Below are positions 1 to 8,545 of a DNA stretch of 64,000 nucleotides, one piece after another. The DNA lies in assembly GCF_029094545.1 (NCBI RefSeq), contig NZ_CP117835.1, forward strand, positions 1,158,001-1,222,000, written 5' to 3'. The stretch comes from Alkalihalophilus pseudofirmus. GTDB lineage: Bacteria > Bacillota > Bacilli > Bacillales > Bacillaceae_D. The position numbers were made by a program, and so were the translations under genes. Position 1 is the stretch's first letter. Every line of letters begins with the position of its first letter. A model generated the notes under the pieces. The model was not told the origin of the DNA, ran no database searches, and worked only from the letters and a program-made list of their open reading frames with translations.

Positions 1-126
1 CAAATGCCATTGAATAAGTAAAATTCCTTTAATAAAAACAGAGGATAAAATTGGATTATTTCTATTATATCAGATCGAATCCATACGGACGTCTATCTCT
101 AATCAAGTACACCCGCAGGCAAAAGG

Positions 127-155
127 GTAGACAGATCTTTATTTTGCTTTATAAT
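127..155 (+). promoter_or_regulatory. Weak candidate promoter of the zinc operon
   Basis: A perfect TATAAT lies at 150-155, with a poor -35 (GTAGAC, 127-132) 17 bp upstream. The leader then contains an inverted repeat, CGGTTC (182-187) and GAACCG (200-205). I looked for a Zur box (AATCGTAAT-type palindrome) and did not find a convincing one. Nothing else is recognisable in bases 1-252. Confidence 0.35.
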
Positions 156-252
156 GAGAAAAGATTGCTTATAAATCGGAACGGTTCTGACTATTTAATG
201 AACCGATTATGGATAAACTGGTAATAGTACTTTTAAAGTGGGAGGGAGAACA

Positions 253-1050
253 ATGCCTGCAACGACACTTACAAAATCAGAGACACAAGTTCAGACGATC
301 GTTGAAATTAAGGATGTGTCTTTCCGTTATGGTAACCGAGTGGTCTTAGAAAATATTACACTTCCTATAAAAAAGGGAGCATTTTTAGGGTTGGTTGGTC
401 CAAATGGTTCCGGAAAATCAACCTTAATTAAAACGATATTAGGGCTGAAAAAACCTCAAAGCGGAGAAGTGTATTTATTTGGGGAGCGTGTAGATAAGTT
501 TAAGAAATGGGATAAGATCGGCTTTGTATCTCAGAAAGCAAACAGTTTTAATTCAGGTTTCCCCGCAACCGTATTTGAAGTTGTTTCTATGGGGTTATAC
601 GGAAAAGTAGGCTTATTCCGTTTTCTAAATCGTAATCATAAAGAAAAAGTTCGTCAAGCGATTGAAAGTGTAGGGATGACTGAATATTTGAACCAAAATA
701 TAGGAGAGTTGTCAGGTGGGCAGCAGCAGCGCGTATTTATTGCACGTGCACTTGTAAGTGATCCAGAACTTCTCATTCTTGATGAGCCTACAGTCGGGGT
801 AGATGCGAAAAGCGTCAAATCTTTTTATGATATGTTGAGTCATTTAAATCGTGAAAAAGGGATCACCCTTTTAATGGTTACTCATGATATTGGTGCAATG
901 ACAGATCATGTTACAAATGTAGCTTGCTTAAATAAAAACTTGCATTTTCATGGCGGACCTAAAGAATTTGAAGAAAATCAAGATCTTTCTGCTATCTACG
1001 GCCATGATGTTCATTTGTTGACACATAATCATAGTCATGGAGGTCATTAA
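253..1050 (+). CDS. znuC: Zinc (Zn/Mn-type) ABC transporter ATP-binding protein ZnuC/AdcC
   Basis: Cytoplasmic ATPase of a metal-uptake ABC transporter, expected to drive zinc import. Seen: Walker A GPNGSGKST near residues 49-57, signature LSGGQ near 153-157, Walker B LLILDEP near 173-179 and H-loop histidine near 211. The C-terminus is His-rich (six His in about 15 residues), common in metal-related ATPases. An in-frame GTG exists at 238, but the GGGAGGGAG just after it is the ribosome binding site for ATG 253. The permease starts 3 bp after the stop and zur is the last gene of the cluster, which points to zinc rather than manganese. No solute-binding protein gene is visible in the window. 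Confidence 0.9.
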   Translation: MPATTLTKSETQVQTIVEIKDVSFRYGNRVVLENITLPIKKGAFLGLVGPNGSGKSTLIKTILGLKKPQSGEVYLFGERVDKFKKWDKIGFVSQKANSFNSGFPATVFEVVSMGLYGKVGLFRFLNRNHKEKVRQAIESVGMTEYLNQNIGELSGGQQQRVFIARALVSDPELLILDEPTVGVDAKSVKSFYDMLSHLNREKGITLLMVTHDIGAMTDHVTNVACLNKNLHFHGGPKEFEENQDLSAIYGHDVHLLTHNHSHGGH

Positions 1051-1053
1051 TCA

Positions 1054-1923
1054 ATGCTTGAGGCGTTTTTTCGGTATGAATTTTTACAGAACGCTTTCTT
1101 TACTGGAGTGATGATAGGGCTCTTAGCACCCATGCTAGGTGTTTTTTTGGTTGTTAGAAGATTATCACTGATCGCTGATGCCCTGAGCCATATTACTCTT
1201 TCCGGTATTGCAGCGAGTTTGTTGCTCGGAAAGCATGTTGTGTTCTTTCAAGGGCTAAACCCTCTTTACATGGGAATGGTTTTCTCAGTTGGGGGAGCTT
1301 TGTTAATCGAGCAATTAAGAAGCGTTTATCAATATTATAAAGAAATTGCTATTCCTATTATTTTATCTGGAGGGATTGGGTTAGGGGTAGTGTTTATTTC
1401 GCTTGCAGATGGGTTTAATAATGATTTATTTAATTACCTGTTTGGGAGTGTTATTGCTGTTACTCGTTCTGATTTGTGGACGATTTTAGGTGTGACTATT
1501 GTTGTTTTAGTTGTGTTAACACTATTTTATAAGGAATTATTTTTCTTGTCCTTTGATGAAGAACAAGCTGTCGTATCTGGTTTGAACCGGAAGCTGGTTC
1601 ATTTTATTTTTATTGTCATGGTTGCACTTGTGATCGCTGCATCTATGAGAATTGTTGGAATTTTGCTTGTCTCCTCCTTAATGACTCTTCCGGTGGCCGC
1701 TGCTATGCGTTTTGCCAAAGGGTTTAAGCAGATGTTCGTTTATTCGATTTTATTTGGGCAAATCTCTGTCATTGGCGGCTTAATTTTAGCTTATCAGCTA
1801 GACTTAGCGCCAGGCGGTACGATCGTTATATTAGCTGTCCTGATTTTAATCGGCTCAATAGCAGTTGATAAGATGATGGGAGGACGCCAGATTAATTGGA
1901 AGCGAGCGTATGGGAAGAAATAA
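1054..1923 (+). CDS. znuB: Zinc ABC transporter permease, ZnuB/ABC-3 family (copy 1)
   Basis: Integral membrane permease (289 aa, about 8-9 hydrophobic segments) of the ABC-3 family that moves Zn or Mn. The conserved SLIADALSH-type segment near residue 40 and the LLLVSSLMTLPVAAA-type C-terminal motif are typical. Its ribosome binding site (GGAGGT at 1039-1044) lies inside the end of the ATPase gene, so the two are probably coupled in translation. A second permease of the same family follows 471 bp downstream, separated by repeat elements. The two may form a heterodimer or serve alternative transporters; that is inference. Confidence 0.88.
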   Translation: MLEAFFRYEFLQNAFFTGVMIGLLAPMLGVFLVVRRLSLIADALSHITLSGIAASLLLGKHVVFFQGLNPLYMGMVFSVGGALLIEQLRSVYQYYKEIAIPIILSGGIGLGVVFISLADGFNNDLFNYLFGSVIAVTRSDLWTILGVTIVVLVVLTLFYKELFFLSFDEEQAVVSGLNRKLVHFIFIVMVALVIAASMRIVGILLVSSLMTLPVAAAMRFAKGFKQMFVYSILFGQISVIGGLILAYQLDLAPGGTIVILAVLILIGSIAVDKMMGGRQINWKRAYGKK

Positions 1924-2394
1924 AGCTGGGTTATAGCTTCTTTCAGAAATGTAGTGGAATGATGTAGTAATAAATTCAAAACTAAACTCTTCAAACATGG
2001 GGTATAGCGGATTCGTCGCTTCTGAACTATACTACGCTTTCCGTGTGGAGCTGGTGAGCTTCTTCGGGCTTGGGCCCTGTGGGATCTCACTCCTGCTCTA
2101 GTCCACACAGGAGTCTCCGTATAATTCATCCGCTAGGTTATTTGCTTTATGGATATATTTAGTGGAATGATTTAATTTGGAGTCACTTCATTCATAAATA
2201 TCATTACTTTTACCTCTGTTTCATTTGAAAAGGTTCCTAATAAGCCATTCTCAATGAGAGGAACCACTTATTAATCTACTCGCTCCGTTGATTGGAGTGG
2301 AAAGCGAGTACCTGCAGCAGAAATCAACAAATTCTTTAAGTGGAGACTTTTTCAGTGGTGTTGCAGGGCATTCGATAAAGGTAGGAGATGCATC
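1924..2394. repeat. 471-bp intergenic stretch built from two small repeat elements
   Basis: No gene is visible. Element A (about 2005-2135) has 8-bp terminal inverted repeats, TAGCGGAT at 2005-2012 and ATCCGCTA at 2128-2135. It is bracketed by an exact 12-bp direct repeat TAGTGGAATGAT (1952-1963 and 2160-2171). Its reverse complement matches 53809-53930. Element B (about 2258-2328) begins GTTGATTGG (2287) and ends AAATCAAC (2328), and is an internally deleted relative of 53546-53700. These interrupt what should be a continuous zinc operon. Whether transcription reads through is unknown. Confidence 0.75.
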
Positions 2395-3255
2395 ATGCAG
2401 GAATTATTAATGAATTTAACATTTATAGAACGCGGAGTACTGGCAGGAGTTTTGATTGCTCTTATTTGTCCGATTGTGGGTGCTTTTTTGATGGTCAGAA
2501 GAGTTTCGATCATTTCTGAATCACTATCTCATATCACCCTAACAGGAATCTCTGCTGGAGTTTTATTAGGATCGACAACGATGATTTTTAGTGATTTAAA
2601 CCCTATGTATGCAGGACTTATCTTCGCTGTTGCCGGCTCTTTGCTTATTGAAAAGCTGCGTGATCTTTATAAACACTTTCAAGAGCTTGCTATTCCTATT
2701 ATTTTATCTGCTGGTGTAGGGTTAAGTGCTATTTTTATGAGCCTGTCTCAATCAGGGTATAATGAATGGTATGCGTATTTATTTGGAAGTATTGTTAGTG
2801 TAAGCCGCGAAGATTTACAATTTATTATTTATACAGCACTCATTGTGATTGGTATCGTTATTTTATTTTATAAAGAGTTTATTTCCATTTCTTTTGATCA
2901 AGAATATGCTACGGTCTCAGGGATCTCAGTTCGTTTTATGAATCAAGTATTCGCGATACTCGTCGCGTTTATTATTGCAATGTCAATGAAGGTTGTAGGG
3001 ATTTTACTTGTAGGTGCGATGATTGTATTGCCTGTGGCTACAAGCATTCATCTCTCTAAAAGCTTTAAACAAGTGATTGGGTTTGGAATCCTATTTGCTC
3101 AGATTGCCATGTTATCTGGAGTCTATTTTTCTTATCAATTTAATATTGCCACTGGCGGGATGATTGTTGTAATGGGTATGTTACAGCTTGTGATCGTAAT
3201 GGGTGTTAAAAAGATCATCAATGAGTGGCAAAGGAGGGCTAAACGTGAATATTGA
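2395..3255 (+). CDS. znuB: Zinc ABC transporter permease, ZnuB/ABC-3 family (copy 2)
   Basis: Second ABC-3 permease (286 aa), clearly paralogous to the one at 1054: both share the VRRxSxIxxxLSHITL block near the N-terminus and the VGILLVxxxxxLPVA block near residue 210, and both are polytopic. The start is ATG 2395 with AGGAGAT upstream. The end overlaps the zur coding region by 11 bp, so zur translation is probably coupled to this gene. The ATPase at 253 is the only one in the window that could serve it. Zinc as substrate is inferred from zur linkage. Confidence 0.87.
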   Translation: MQELLMNLTFIERGVLAGVLIALICPIVGAFLMVRRVSIISESLSHITLTGISAGVLLGSTTMIFSDLNPMYAGLIFAVAGSLLIEKLRDLYKHFQELAIPIILSAGVGLSAIFMSLSQSGYNEWYAYLFGSIVSVSREDLQFIIYTALIVIGIVILFYKEFISISFDQEYATVSGISVRFMNQVFAILVAFIIAMSMKVVGILLVGAMIVLPVATSIHLSKSFKQVIGFGILFAQIAMLSGVYFSYQFNIATGGMIVVMGMLQLVIVMGVKKIINEWQRRAKREY

Positions 3256-3658
3256 TCAAGCAATGACGGTATTAAAAAATAAAGGATATAAGCATACAGA
3301 TAAGCGGGCGGATATGCTGAAGCTTTTTGCAGACCAAAAAAGGTACTTATCGGCAAAAGATGTATTAGAAAGTCTTCAAGATGAGTATCCTGGTTTAAGC
3401 TTTGATACCATTTACCGTAACCTTTCGTTGTTTAGTGACTTAAATATATTAGAAGCTACGGAACTTGAAGGAGAAAAACGCTTCCGCTTTAGCTGTGCCA
3501 CAAGTGAACATCATCATCACCTTATTTGTCTTGATTGTGGTAAAACAAAGCACATTCATAGCTGTCCGATGGATTCACTTGATACAATGTATCCTGATTT
3601 TGAAGTGACCGGTCATAAATTTGAGATCTATGGAAAATGTGAGGAGTGCAGATCGTAG
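3245..3658 (+). CDS. zur: Zinc uptake regulator Zur (Fur family repressor)
   Basis: Fur-family dimeric DNA-binding repressor that senses zinc and shuts off zinc uptake genes. I chose GTG 3245 because AAGGAGGG sits at 3231-3238 and the upstream extension (to 3203) lies inside the permease gene. Seen in the 137-aa product: N-terminal winged helix with SFDTIYRNLSLF (residues 52-63), HHHH at 89-92, and two structural zinc CxxC pairs at 95/98 and 132/135. It overlaps the permease by 11 bp. The direct link with znuC and znuB genes, rather than iron or peroxide genes, supports Zur over Fur or PerR. Confidence 0.92.
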   Translation: MNIDQAMTVLKNKGYKHTDKRADMLKLFADQKRYLSAKDVLESLQDEYPGLSFDTIYRNLSLFSDLNILEATELEGEKRFRFSCATSEHHHHLICLDCGKTKHIHSCPMDSLDTMYPDFEVTGHKFEIYGKCEECRS

Positions 3659-3690
3659 CATTGGAATTAAATATAATGAAACACAATGAA

Positions 3691-3716
3691 GCCCTCGCTT
3701 TAAGCGGGGTTTTTTT
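3691..3716 (+). terminator. Rho-independent terminator after zur
   Basis: GC-rich stem CCC-T-CGC / GCGGGG (one bulged T) with a TTTAA loop, followed by seven T. It ends the zinc operon. Confidence 0.85.
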
Positions 3717-3792
3717 CATGGGAAGAGCCCCATCAACTTACAGGTTTCTTTATTTGGTTTGTGAAACATGCTAGTAGCAGGAGGGATGCTTA

Positions 3793-4011
3793 ATGGCAAA
3801 TCCAATTGTAAAATGCAATGTAGCAAACTGTGCGTTTTGGGGAGAAGGGAATCGGTGTCAGGCAGAATCAATCCTAGTGGAGATCGACAGCCATGCAGAT
3901 AGGAATTATCACATGGAAGCTAGTGATGAGCCTTATGCGGATGCACTGCATCGAGATGCAGCAGATAAAAGCGCTGAAACCTGCTGTCATACATTCCGTC
4001 CGAAAAAGTAA
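3793..4011 (+). CDS. DUF1540 domain protein
   Basis: Small 72-aa protein of the DUF1540 family, function unknown. Conserved Cys at 8, 13 and 22 and a CCHTF motif near the C-terminus suggest a small metal-binding fold. The family often carries two such modules; this copy has one. The start ATG follows GGAGGGAT at 3780-3787. It is monocistronic: a terminator precedes it (3691-3716) and a long bidirectional hairpin follows. Its place next to the zinc operon is suggestive but not proof of a zinc role. Confidence 0.8.
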   Translation: MANPIVKCNVANCAFWGEGNRCQAESILVEIDSHADRNYHMEASDEPYADALHRDAADKSAETCCHTFRPKK

Positions 4012-4048
4012 GACAAAAAGACGAAACGATGCGTTTCGTCTTTTTGTC
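4012..4048. terminator. Bidirectional terminator between DUF1540 gene and yqfW
   Basis: Perfect 16-bp inverted repeat (4012-4027 and 4033-4048) with a 5-nt loop. Each arm ends in an A/T run, so it can stop transcription from both convergent genes. Confidence 0.9.
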
Positions 4049-4060
4049 ATGGAGTTCTTA

Positions 4061-4645
4061 TTAGTTTTCTGCAGTCTCAAGCATCCATTGATCAACCCAA
4101 TCCTTTGCTTCCTGCCAAGTGTGGGCGCGAATCACATTTTTAGGAGCGCTTAATCGGTTATATGGGGTATCCATTAAAATAACAGGAATATTAAATTCTT
4201 CTGCAATCATGACCGCATTATCATGCTTGTCTTCAAAGAAAATATCTAATTTATGTTCTCTGACTGCATCTAATTTATCGTGTTTCCCGACAAGTTCAAT
4301 GTGATCGAAGGGAACTTGATTAGAGACAAACCAATCCTTTGTAATTTCATCAAGGTGTTGTCTTCTTGCAGTGATATAAATCAAATCATGCTGTCTAGAC
4401 CAATTATGAAGAATATTTTCAGCATAAGGTGCAAGCTTTGCTTCACTATAAATGGTTCCTTCATGTTTAGTCATCCAGTCCCAAAATTCTTTTTCCGAGA
4501 TCTTAAGAATAGATGTTAAATCGTATTGTGTAAGGTCGTCTAAAGTGAGTGACTGCTTAAAATGTTTATTTAAGTGTGGAACAAACGTATTAGGATCTGT
4601 GACTGTTCCATCTATATCCAATCCAAATCTCTTCTTAGTTGTCAT
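4061..4645 (-). CDS. yqfW: HAD-superfamily nucleotidase-like protein YqfW
   Basis: Putative 5'(3')-deoxyribonucleotidase-type HAD phosphatase (194 aa). Seen: catalytic LDIDGTV near residues 9-15 (nucleophile D10, general acid D12), an ITAR motif mid-protein, and an FFEDKHDNA-like motif IV. The start was set at 4645 because GAGGTG lies just upstream on the minus strand; the in-frame extension to 4687 has no ribosome binding site. The zur-yqfW-yqfX-ispG order recalls B. subtilis. The substrate is not known from the sequence. Confidence 0.82.
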   Translation of the reverse strand: MTTKKRFGLDIDGTVTDPNTFVPHLNKHFKQSLTLDDLTQYDLTSILKISEKEFWDWMTKHEGTIYSEAKLAPYAENILHNWSRQHDLIYITARRQHLDEITKDWFVSNQVPFDHIELVGKHDKLDAVREHKLDIFFEDKHDNAVMIAEEFNIPVILMDTPYNRLSAPKNVIRAHTWQEAKDWVDQWMLETAEN

Positions 4646-4833
4646 TTGGTTCACCTCATAGCTCAGTATTCGTAAAGATTTATTCAAACTTCTTTATTCT
4701 ATACCTACCTTACACGAAAGAGGGGAGGGAAGTCTAGATCATTTCCTGCACTTGTAAAGATTAACTCCGATAATTTTACGTGCTGGCGTCATACTATTAC
4801 TGCTCCCACAAAATTTGAAAGTGAGGGATTCGT

Positions 4834-5370
4834 ATGGCAGATGATAAGCATCCAAAAGATGAACCCATTCGCTTGTTGGATGAGGATGATCGTTCTTTAA
4901 CTTTGGTAAATAACCATGTTGAAGGACGAGATGATGACCGTGACCTTTCACTAGCGTTATCAGAAGAAGAACGAGAGGCAGAAAATCATGCTGAGGTAGA
5001 AGAGGAACCTGTTAACTCAGAATATCCACTTCAACCGAGCTTCCAAGAAGAAAGCGCAGCTGAGTATGCAGCGGTAAATGGAATGGCTGGTGCGCGTCCT
5101 TTTGACGAAGACCAAACGGTTGAGTCAGCAGAACGCAGAGATACAGCTTACAGCAATGAAGATGATGTCACGGCTGGCCGTGGTGTTGGAACCTTTGCGA
5201 TTGTTCTTTCCATCTTATCGTTATTCTTCTTACCAGTATTGCTTGGAGCAGCTGGGATTGTTATTGGTTTTGTATCACGTCGTATCGGCTCTACCTCGCT
5301 CGGTAACTGGGCTATTGGTATCGGGGCTGTGTCGATTTTAATGACCGTCTTTTTCTCGCCGTTTTTTTAG
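4834..5370 (+). CDS. yqfX: YqfX-like membrane protein
   Basis: 178-aa protein of unknown function. The first ~105 residues are strongly acidic and low-complexity. Two hydrophobic helices follow, the first around residues 127-150 rich in Leu/Val/Gly, separated by a short SRRIGSTSLG loop. This suggests a cytoplasmic acidic domain attached to a two-helix membrane anchor. The start has GTGAGGG upstream. The name rests on its position between yqfW and ispG, as I recall in B. subtilis, and on the Gly-rich C-terminal helices. It is divergent from yqfW. Confidence 0.7.
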   Translation: MADDKHPKDEPIRLLDEDDRSLTLVNNHVEGRDDDRDLSLALSEEEREAENHAEVEEEPVNSEYPLQPSFQEESAAEYAAVNGMAGARPFDEDQTVESAERRDTAYSNEDDVTAGRGVGTFAIVLSILSLFFLPVLLGAAGIVIGFVSRRIGSTSLGNWAIGIGAVSILMTVFFSPFF

Positions 5371-5419
5371 CGGTAGGAGATGTGGGAGCAGGAGTATAAC
5401 TAATTATCACTCCATAATG

Positions 5420-5450
5420 AAAAAGCATAAGCCTGGTGGCTTATGCTTTT
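5420..5450. terminator. Bidirectional terminator, overlapping the ispG stop codon
   Basis: Stem AAAAGCATAAGCC / GGCTTATGCTTTT with a TGGT loop. The right arm contains the stop codon and last codons of ispG (minus strand, stop at 5441-5443). Confidence 0.88.
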
Positions 5451-6544
5451 TCTAATTGACGTTGTGCTTCAAAATATTCTTCAGCAATTTTATCAATTTC
5501 ACGCTTTAATTCCTCGACCATAGTTTCTTCCGGTACTTTACGCACGATTTCACCTTTCATAAACAGCAGTCCTTCACCACGTGCCCCTGCAATGCCGATG
5601 TCGGCTTCACGGGCTTCCCCAGGACCATTTACAGCACATCCAAGAACGGCCACTTTAATCGGTGCTTTAATCGTTGAAATATAGTCTTCAACCTCATTTG
5701 CAATACTGATAAGGTCAATCTCAATTCGTCCGCAAGTAGGACAAGAGATAAGAGTGGCTGCATTTGACGCTAGTCCAAACGACTTTAACAGCTCTCTGGC
5801 AACTTTTACTTCTTCTACAGGGTCTGCACTTAATGAAATACGCACAGTGTTACCAATGCCCATGTTTAAGATGGCTCCGAGGCCAGCAGCACTTTTAATT
5901 GTACCAGCAAACAATGTACCTGATTCGGTAATACCTAAGTGAAGCGGGTAGTCAAAAGCTTTCGCTGCTTTTTCATATGCTTCAATAGCAAGATTCACAT
6001 CAGAGGCTTTCATTGAAACGATGATGTCATGGAAATCCAGGTCTTCTAAAATTTTAATATGATGAAGAGCACTTTCAACCATCCCATCAGCCGTTGGGTA
6101 ACCGTATTTTTCTAGGATGCGCTTTTCAAGCGATCCAGCATTTACACCGATACGAATCGGAATACCTTTTTCTTTAGCAGCCTTAACAACAGCTTCAACT
6201 TTCTCGCGGCGGCCGATATTACCCGGGTTAATACGGATTTTATCTGCTCCGCCTTCAATAGCTTTTAAAGCTAATTTGTAATCAAAATGAATATCAACTA
6301 CTAGTGGAATAGAGATTTGTGCTTTAATGTCAGCGATAGCTTCCGCTGCACGCATGTCTGGACAAGCGACACGAACAACCTGACAGCCCGCTTCTTCTAA
6401 TCGTTTAATTTCTGCAACAGTTGCTTCAACGTCATGTGTTTTGGTCGTAGTCATACTTTGAACAACTACTTCATTGTTTCCACCAATCGTCAAATTACCG
6501 ACCTTAACTGGACGAGTTTTTGTACGATGTGTTAATTCGGTCAT
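5441..6544 (-). CDS. ispG: (E)-4-hydroxy-3-methylbut-2-enyl-diphosphate synthase (flavodoxin) IspG/GcpE
   Basis: Penultimate enzyme of the methylerythritol phosphate isoprenoid pathway: a 4Fe-4S enzyme converting methylerythritol cyclodiphosphate to HMBPP in the cytoplasm. The 367-aa length is normal for the bacterial short form. Seen: N-terminal TIM barrel with [14 protein letters not shown], then the iron-sulfur ligands SCPTCGR (two Cys) and [11 protein letters not shown] (third Cys). AAAGGAG lies upstream of ATG 6544. Monocistronic. Confidence 0.96.
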   Translation of the reverse strand: MTELTHRTKTRPVKVGNLTIGGNNEVVVQSMTTTKTHDVEATVAEIKRLEEAGCQVVRVACPDMRAAEAIADIKAQISIPLVVDIHFDYKLALKAIEGGADKIRINPGNIGRREKVEAVVKAAKEKGIPIRIGVNAGSLEKRILEKYGYPTADGMVESALHHIKILEDLDFHDIIVSMKASDVNLAIEAYEKAAKAFDYPLHLGITESGTLFAGTIKSAAGLGAILNMGIGNTVRISLSADPVEEVKVARELLKSFGLASNAATLISCPTCGRIEIDLISIANEVEDYISTIKAPIKVAVLGCAVNGPGEAREADIGIAGARGEGLLFMKGEIVRKVPEETMVEELKREIDKIAEEYFEAQRQLEKA

Positions 6545-6654
6545 TGACCAATCGCTCCTTTTATAACAAAAATGGTTTCAGCCATTTTTGCCTAGTCACT
6601 CATGAGATACGTATTCATTCTATCAATGAGCGTTTCGATTTGGCAAGAAGAAAG

Positions 6655-7026
6655 TCATTGATTGCCGTAATAAGGAAACTTATACGTTTCTCCTATTTGA
6701 ATGTTTTCAGGCTCAATCCCTTGATTCAAGTGTTTGAAATCAAAAATGACTTCTTGAATGGAGGCAGGGAAGGGAACAATTCCTTCATGTAAATGTTCAA
6801 CAATTGAGAGAACGGTATACCCAGGTTCAACGACCACTTCAACAAATGGTTCTGTAATCACTGGTTCTTCGCTTACTTCATTGGTCATGACAGACTCCGC
6901 TTCTTCAATTTCAACCGTTTCCTCAGGTGCTGCTGTAAGGCCATTGGGTAAAGTGCCAATCGTTAGATCATAATAAACACTATAAAGGATGATCAGGATA
7001 ATAAGTCCGAATCCAATCCGTTTCAT
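6655..7026 (-). CDS. yqfZ: YqfZ-like single-pass protein with LysM-like C-terminus
   Basis: 123-aa protein: an N-terminal membrane segment (about residues 5-20, IGFGLIILIILYSVYY), an acidic linker, then a LysM-like domain (EPGYTVLSIVEHLHE... IQIGETYKFP) that in other proteins binds peptidoglycan. It is probably anchored outside the membrane facing the wall. The start at 7026 has GGAGGGAC upstream; the longer frame to 7056 is not supported. YqfZ occupies the same place next to ispG in B. subtilis, as I recall. Function unknown. Confidence 0.72.
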   Translation of the reverse strand: MKRIGFGLIILIILYSVYYDLTIGTLPNGLTAAPEETVEIEEAESVMTNEVSEEPVITEPFVEVVVEPGYTVLSIVEHLHEGIVPFPASIQEVIFDFKHLNQGIEPENIQIGETYKFPYYGNQ

Positions 7027-7173
7027 GCTTGTCCCTCCCTCAGGATCTCCTGCCATTTAGATGAAATATCACACGACAGACAATCGTTCTTTCTATAAGT
7101 GTATGTTGATCTTGGAAAAGTATGACAAGCTATTTAAAAATGAATGGACATAAAAAAAGGCGTGGTGAATACA

Positions 7174-8394
7174 TTGAAACAAACAGAGAATGCTCGTCCG
7201 TTGTTAGTGCTTACTATAATTGGACTTCTGCCTATTGTGATGGTTCTTGGCAACTCCATGTTCATACCGGTCCTCCCATTTATGCAAGCTGAACTTGGGG
7301 TATCGACCGCGCAAGCTGGATTAATCTTAACGATCTTTTCTGTTCCTTCTGCACTGTTTATTCCTGTTAGCGGCCTATTGAGTGATCGTTATGGCAGACG
7401 AAATATAGTGATGGTTTCATTGCTGATTGTCATGTTAGGATGCATCATTTCTGGGGCTGGCTCTGTTTTTCAATCGTTTGAAGCGATTCTTGCCGGAAGA
7501 TTCATTCAAGGGATTGGAGCAGGAGGAGTGACGCCGATTGCGATGGTGCTTGCAGCGGAATTGTTTCAAGGAGATAAACGGAATCAAGCGCTAGCATCAA
7601 TTGAAAGTTTTAATGGGGTTGGAAAAGTGATCAGTCCTGTCATAGGAGGAGCGGTATTACTTGGAGTATGGTATTACAGTTTTGTTGTGTATTTAGCGGC
7701 AGCCCTTTTAGCATTTATGGGCTTTTATTTAGTTATTCCGAAAAATGAAGCTGTGCGCCAAGAAAAAGGCAAGGGGATGATCAGAGAAGCAATTCAGTTT
7801 ATTAAAAGTGAAAGAAATGTTCTGATGCCTATTTTTTTAGCAAGCGGTGCCGGAATGTTTTTGTTGTTCGGATTTCTCTTTTTACTTTCTTATGAATGGG
7901 AAGGAATGTATTCTTCTAATGGGTTAATCAAAGGTCTTGTATTAGCGGTACCATTACTTCTTTTAACAGTTTGTTCCCTTTTGACAGGTAAGTATGCTTT
8001 GAAAAATGCAGATCAAATTAAAAGGTGTATTTTGACAGGTTTATTGCTTTTCATTTTGGTGGCATTGGTTTTTATTTTTACAAGCGGCTTCTTAAGTGAT
8101 TTACTGCTAACCAGCCTTCTTTCAATCGGACTTGGCTTTCTGTTGCCGGGATGCAGTGCGGCTGTGGCTGCTGTTGTCAATCAGCAGATAAAAGGAATGA
8201 TCTTTTCCATTTATTCTATGGTCCGTTTTCTTGGCGTTGCTTTTGGACCGTACTTTTTTGGTGTATGGTTAGATGACCGTATGCAAATGAGCTTTAACAT
8301 CCTACTTTTAGCAGGTGTGACATGTGTGGTTTTAGTATGGAATTGGACGTGTCTGCCAATTGGGAAAACATGTGAAACCCATCAAACTTCATGA
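7174..8394 (+). CDS. MFS transporter (drug efflux type)
   Basis: Major facilitator superfamily permease, about 406 aa with 12 predicted helices. Motif A (GLLSDRYGRRN) lies after helix 2 and the MFIPVLPFMQAELGVS segment in helix 1 is typical of the Bmr/TetA-like drug:proton antiporter branch. I prefer TTG 7174: the sequence GTGGTGAATACAT before it matches the ribosome binding site layout at 57406-57420, while ATG 7144 has none. Substrate unknown. It is transcribed alone, divergent from yqfZ. Confidence 0.8.
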   Translation: MKQTENARPLLVLTIIGLLPIVMVLGNSMFIPVLPFMQAELGVSTAQAGLILTIFSVPSALFIPVSGLLSDRYGRRNIVMVSLLIVMLGCIISGAGSVFQSFEAILAGRFIQGIGAGGVTPIAMVLAAELFQGDKRNQALASIESFNGVGKVISPVIGGAVLLGVWYYSFVVYLAAALLAFMGFYLVIPKNEAVRQEKGKGMIREAIQFIKSERNVLMPIFLASGAGMFLLFGFLFLLSYEWEGMYSSNGLIKGLVLAVPLLLLTVCSLLTGKYALKNADQIKRCILTGLLLFILVALVFIFTSGFLSDLLLTSLLSIGLGFLLPGCSAAVAAVVNQQIKGMIFSIYSMVRFLGVAFGPYFFGVWLDDRMQMSFNILLLAGVTCVVLVWNWTCLPIGKTCETHQTS

Positions 8395-8545
8395 GAATGA
8401 ATAAAAGATAGATCTAAAGTCCCTTTTCTTTTTTCTGTAAAAACTGTTTCCTAATGAGTAGAGCATTCGTTATATAGTTGCTAATAGTTGGTAAATGATG
8501 AATGCCGTATGGCCGGTAAGTGGTCAGAATAAAGGAGAGATTAAT

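Noticed and set aside
182-205. Inverted repeat CGGTTC/GAACCG before znuC as a Zur box.
   Set aside because: It lacks the AATCGTAAT-type core and its 12-bp spacing does not fit a Zur site.
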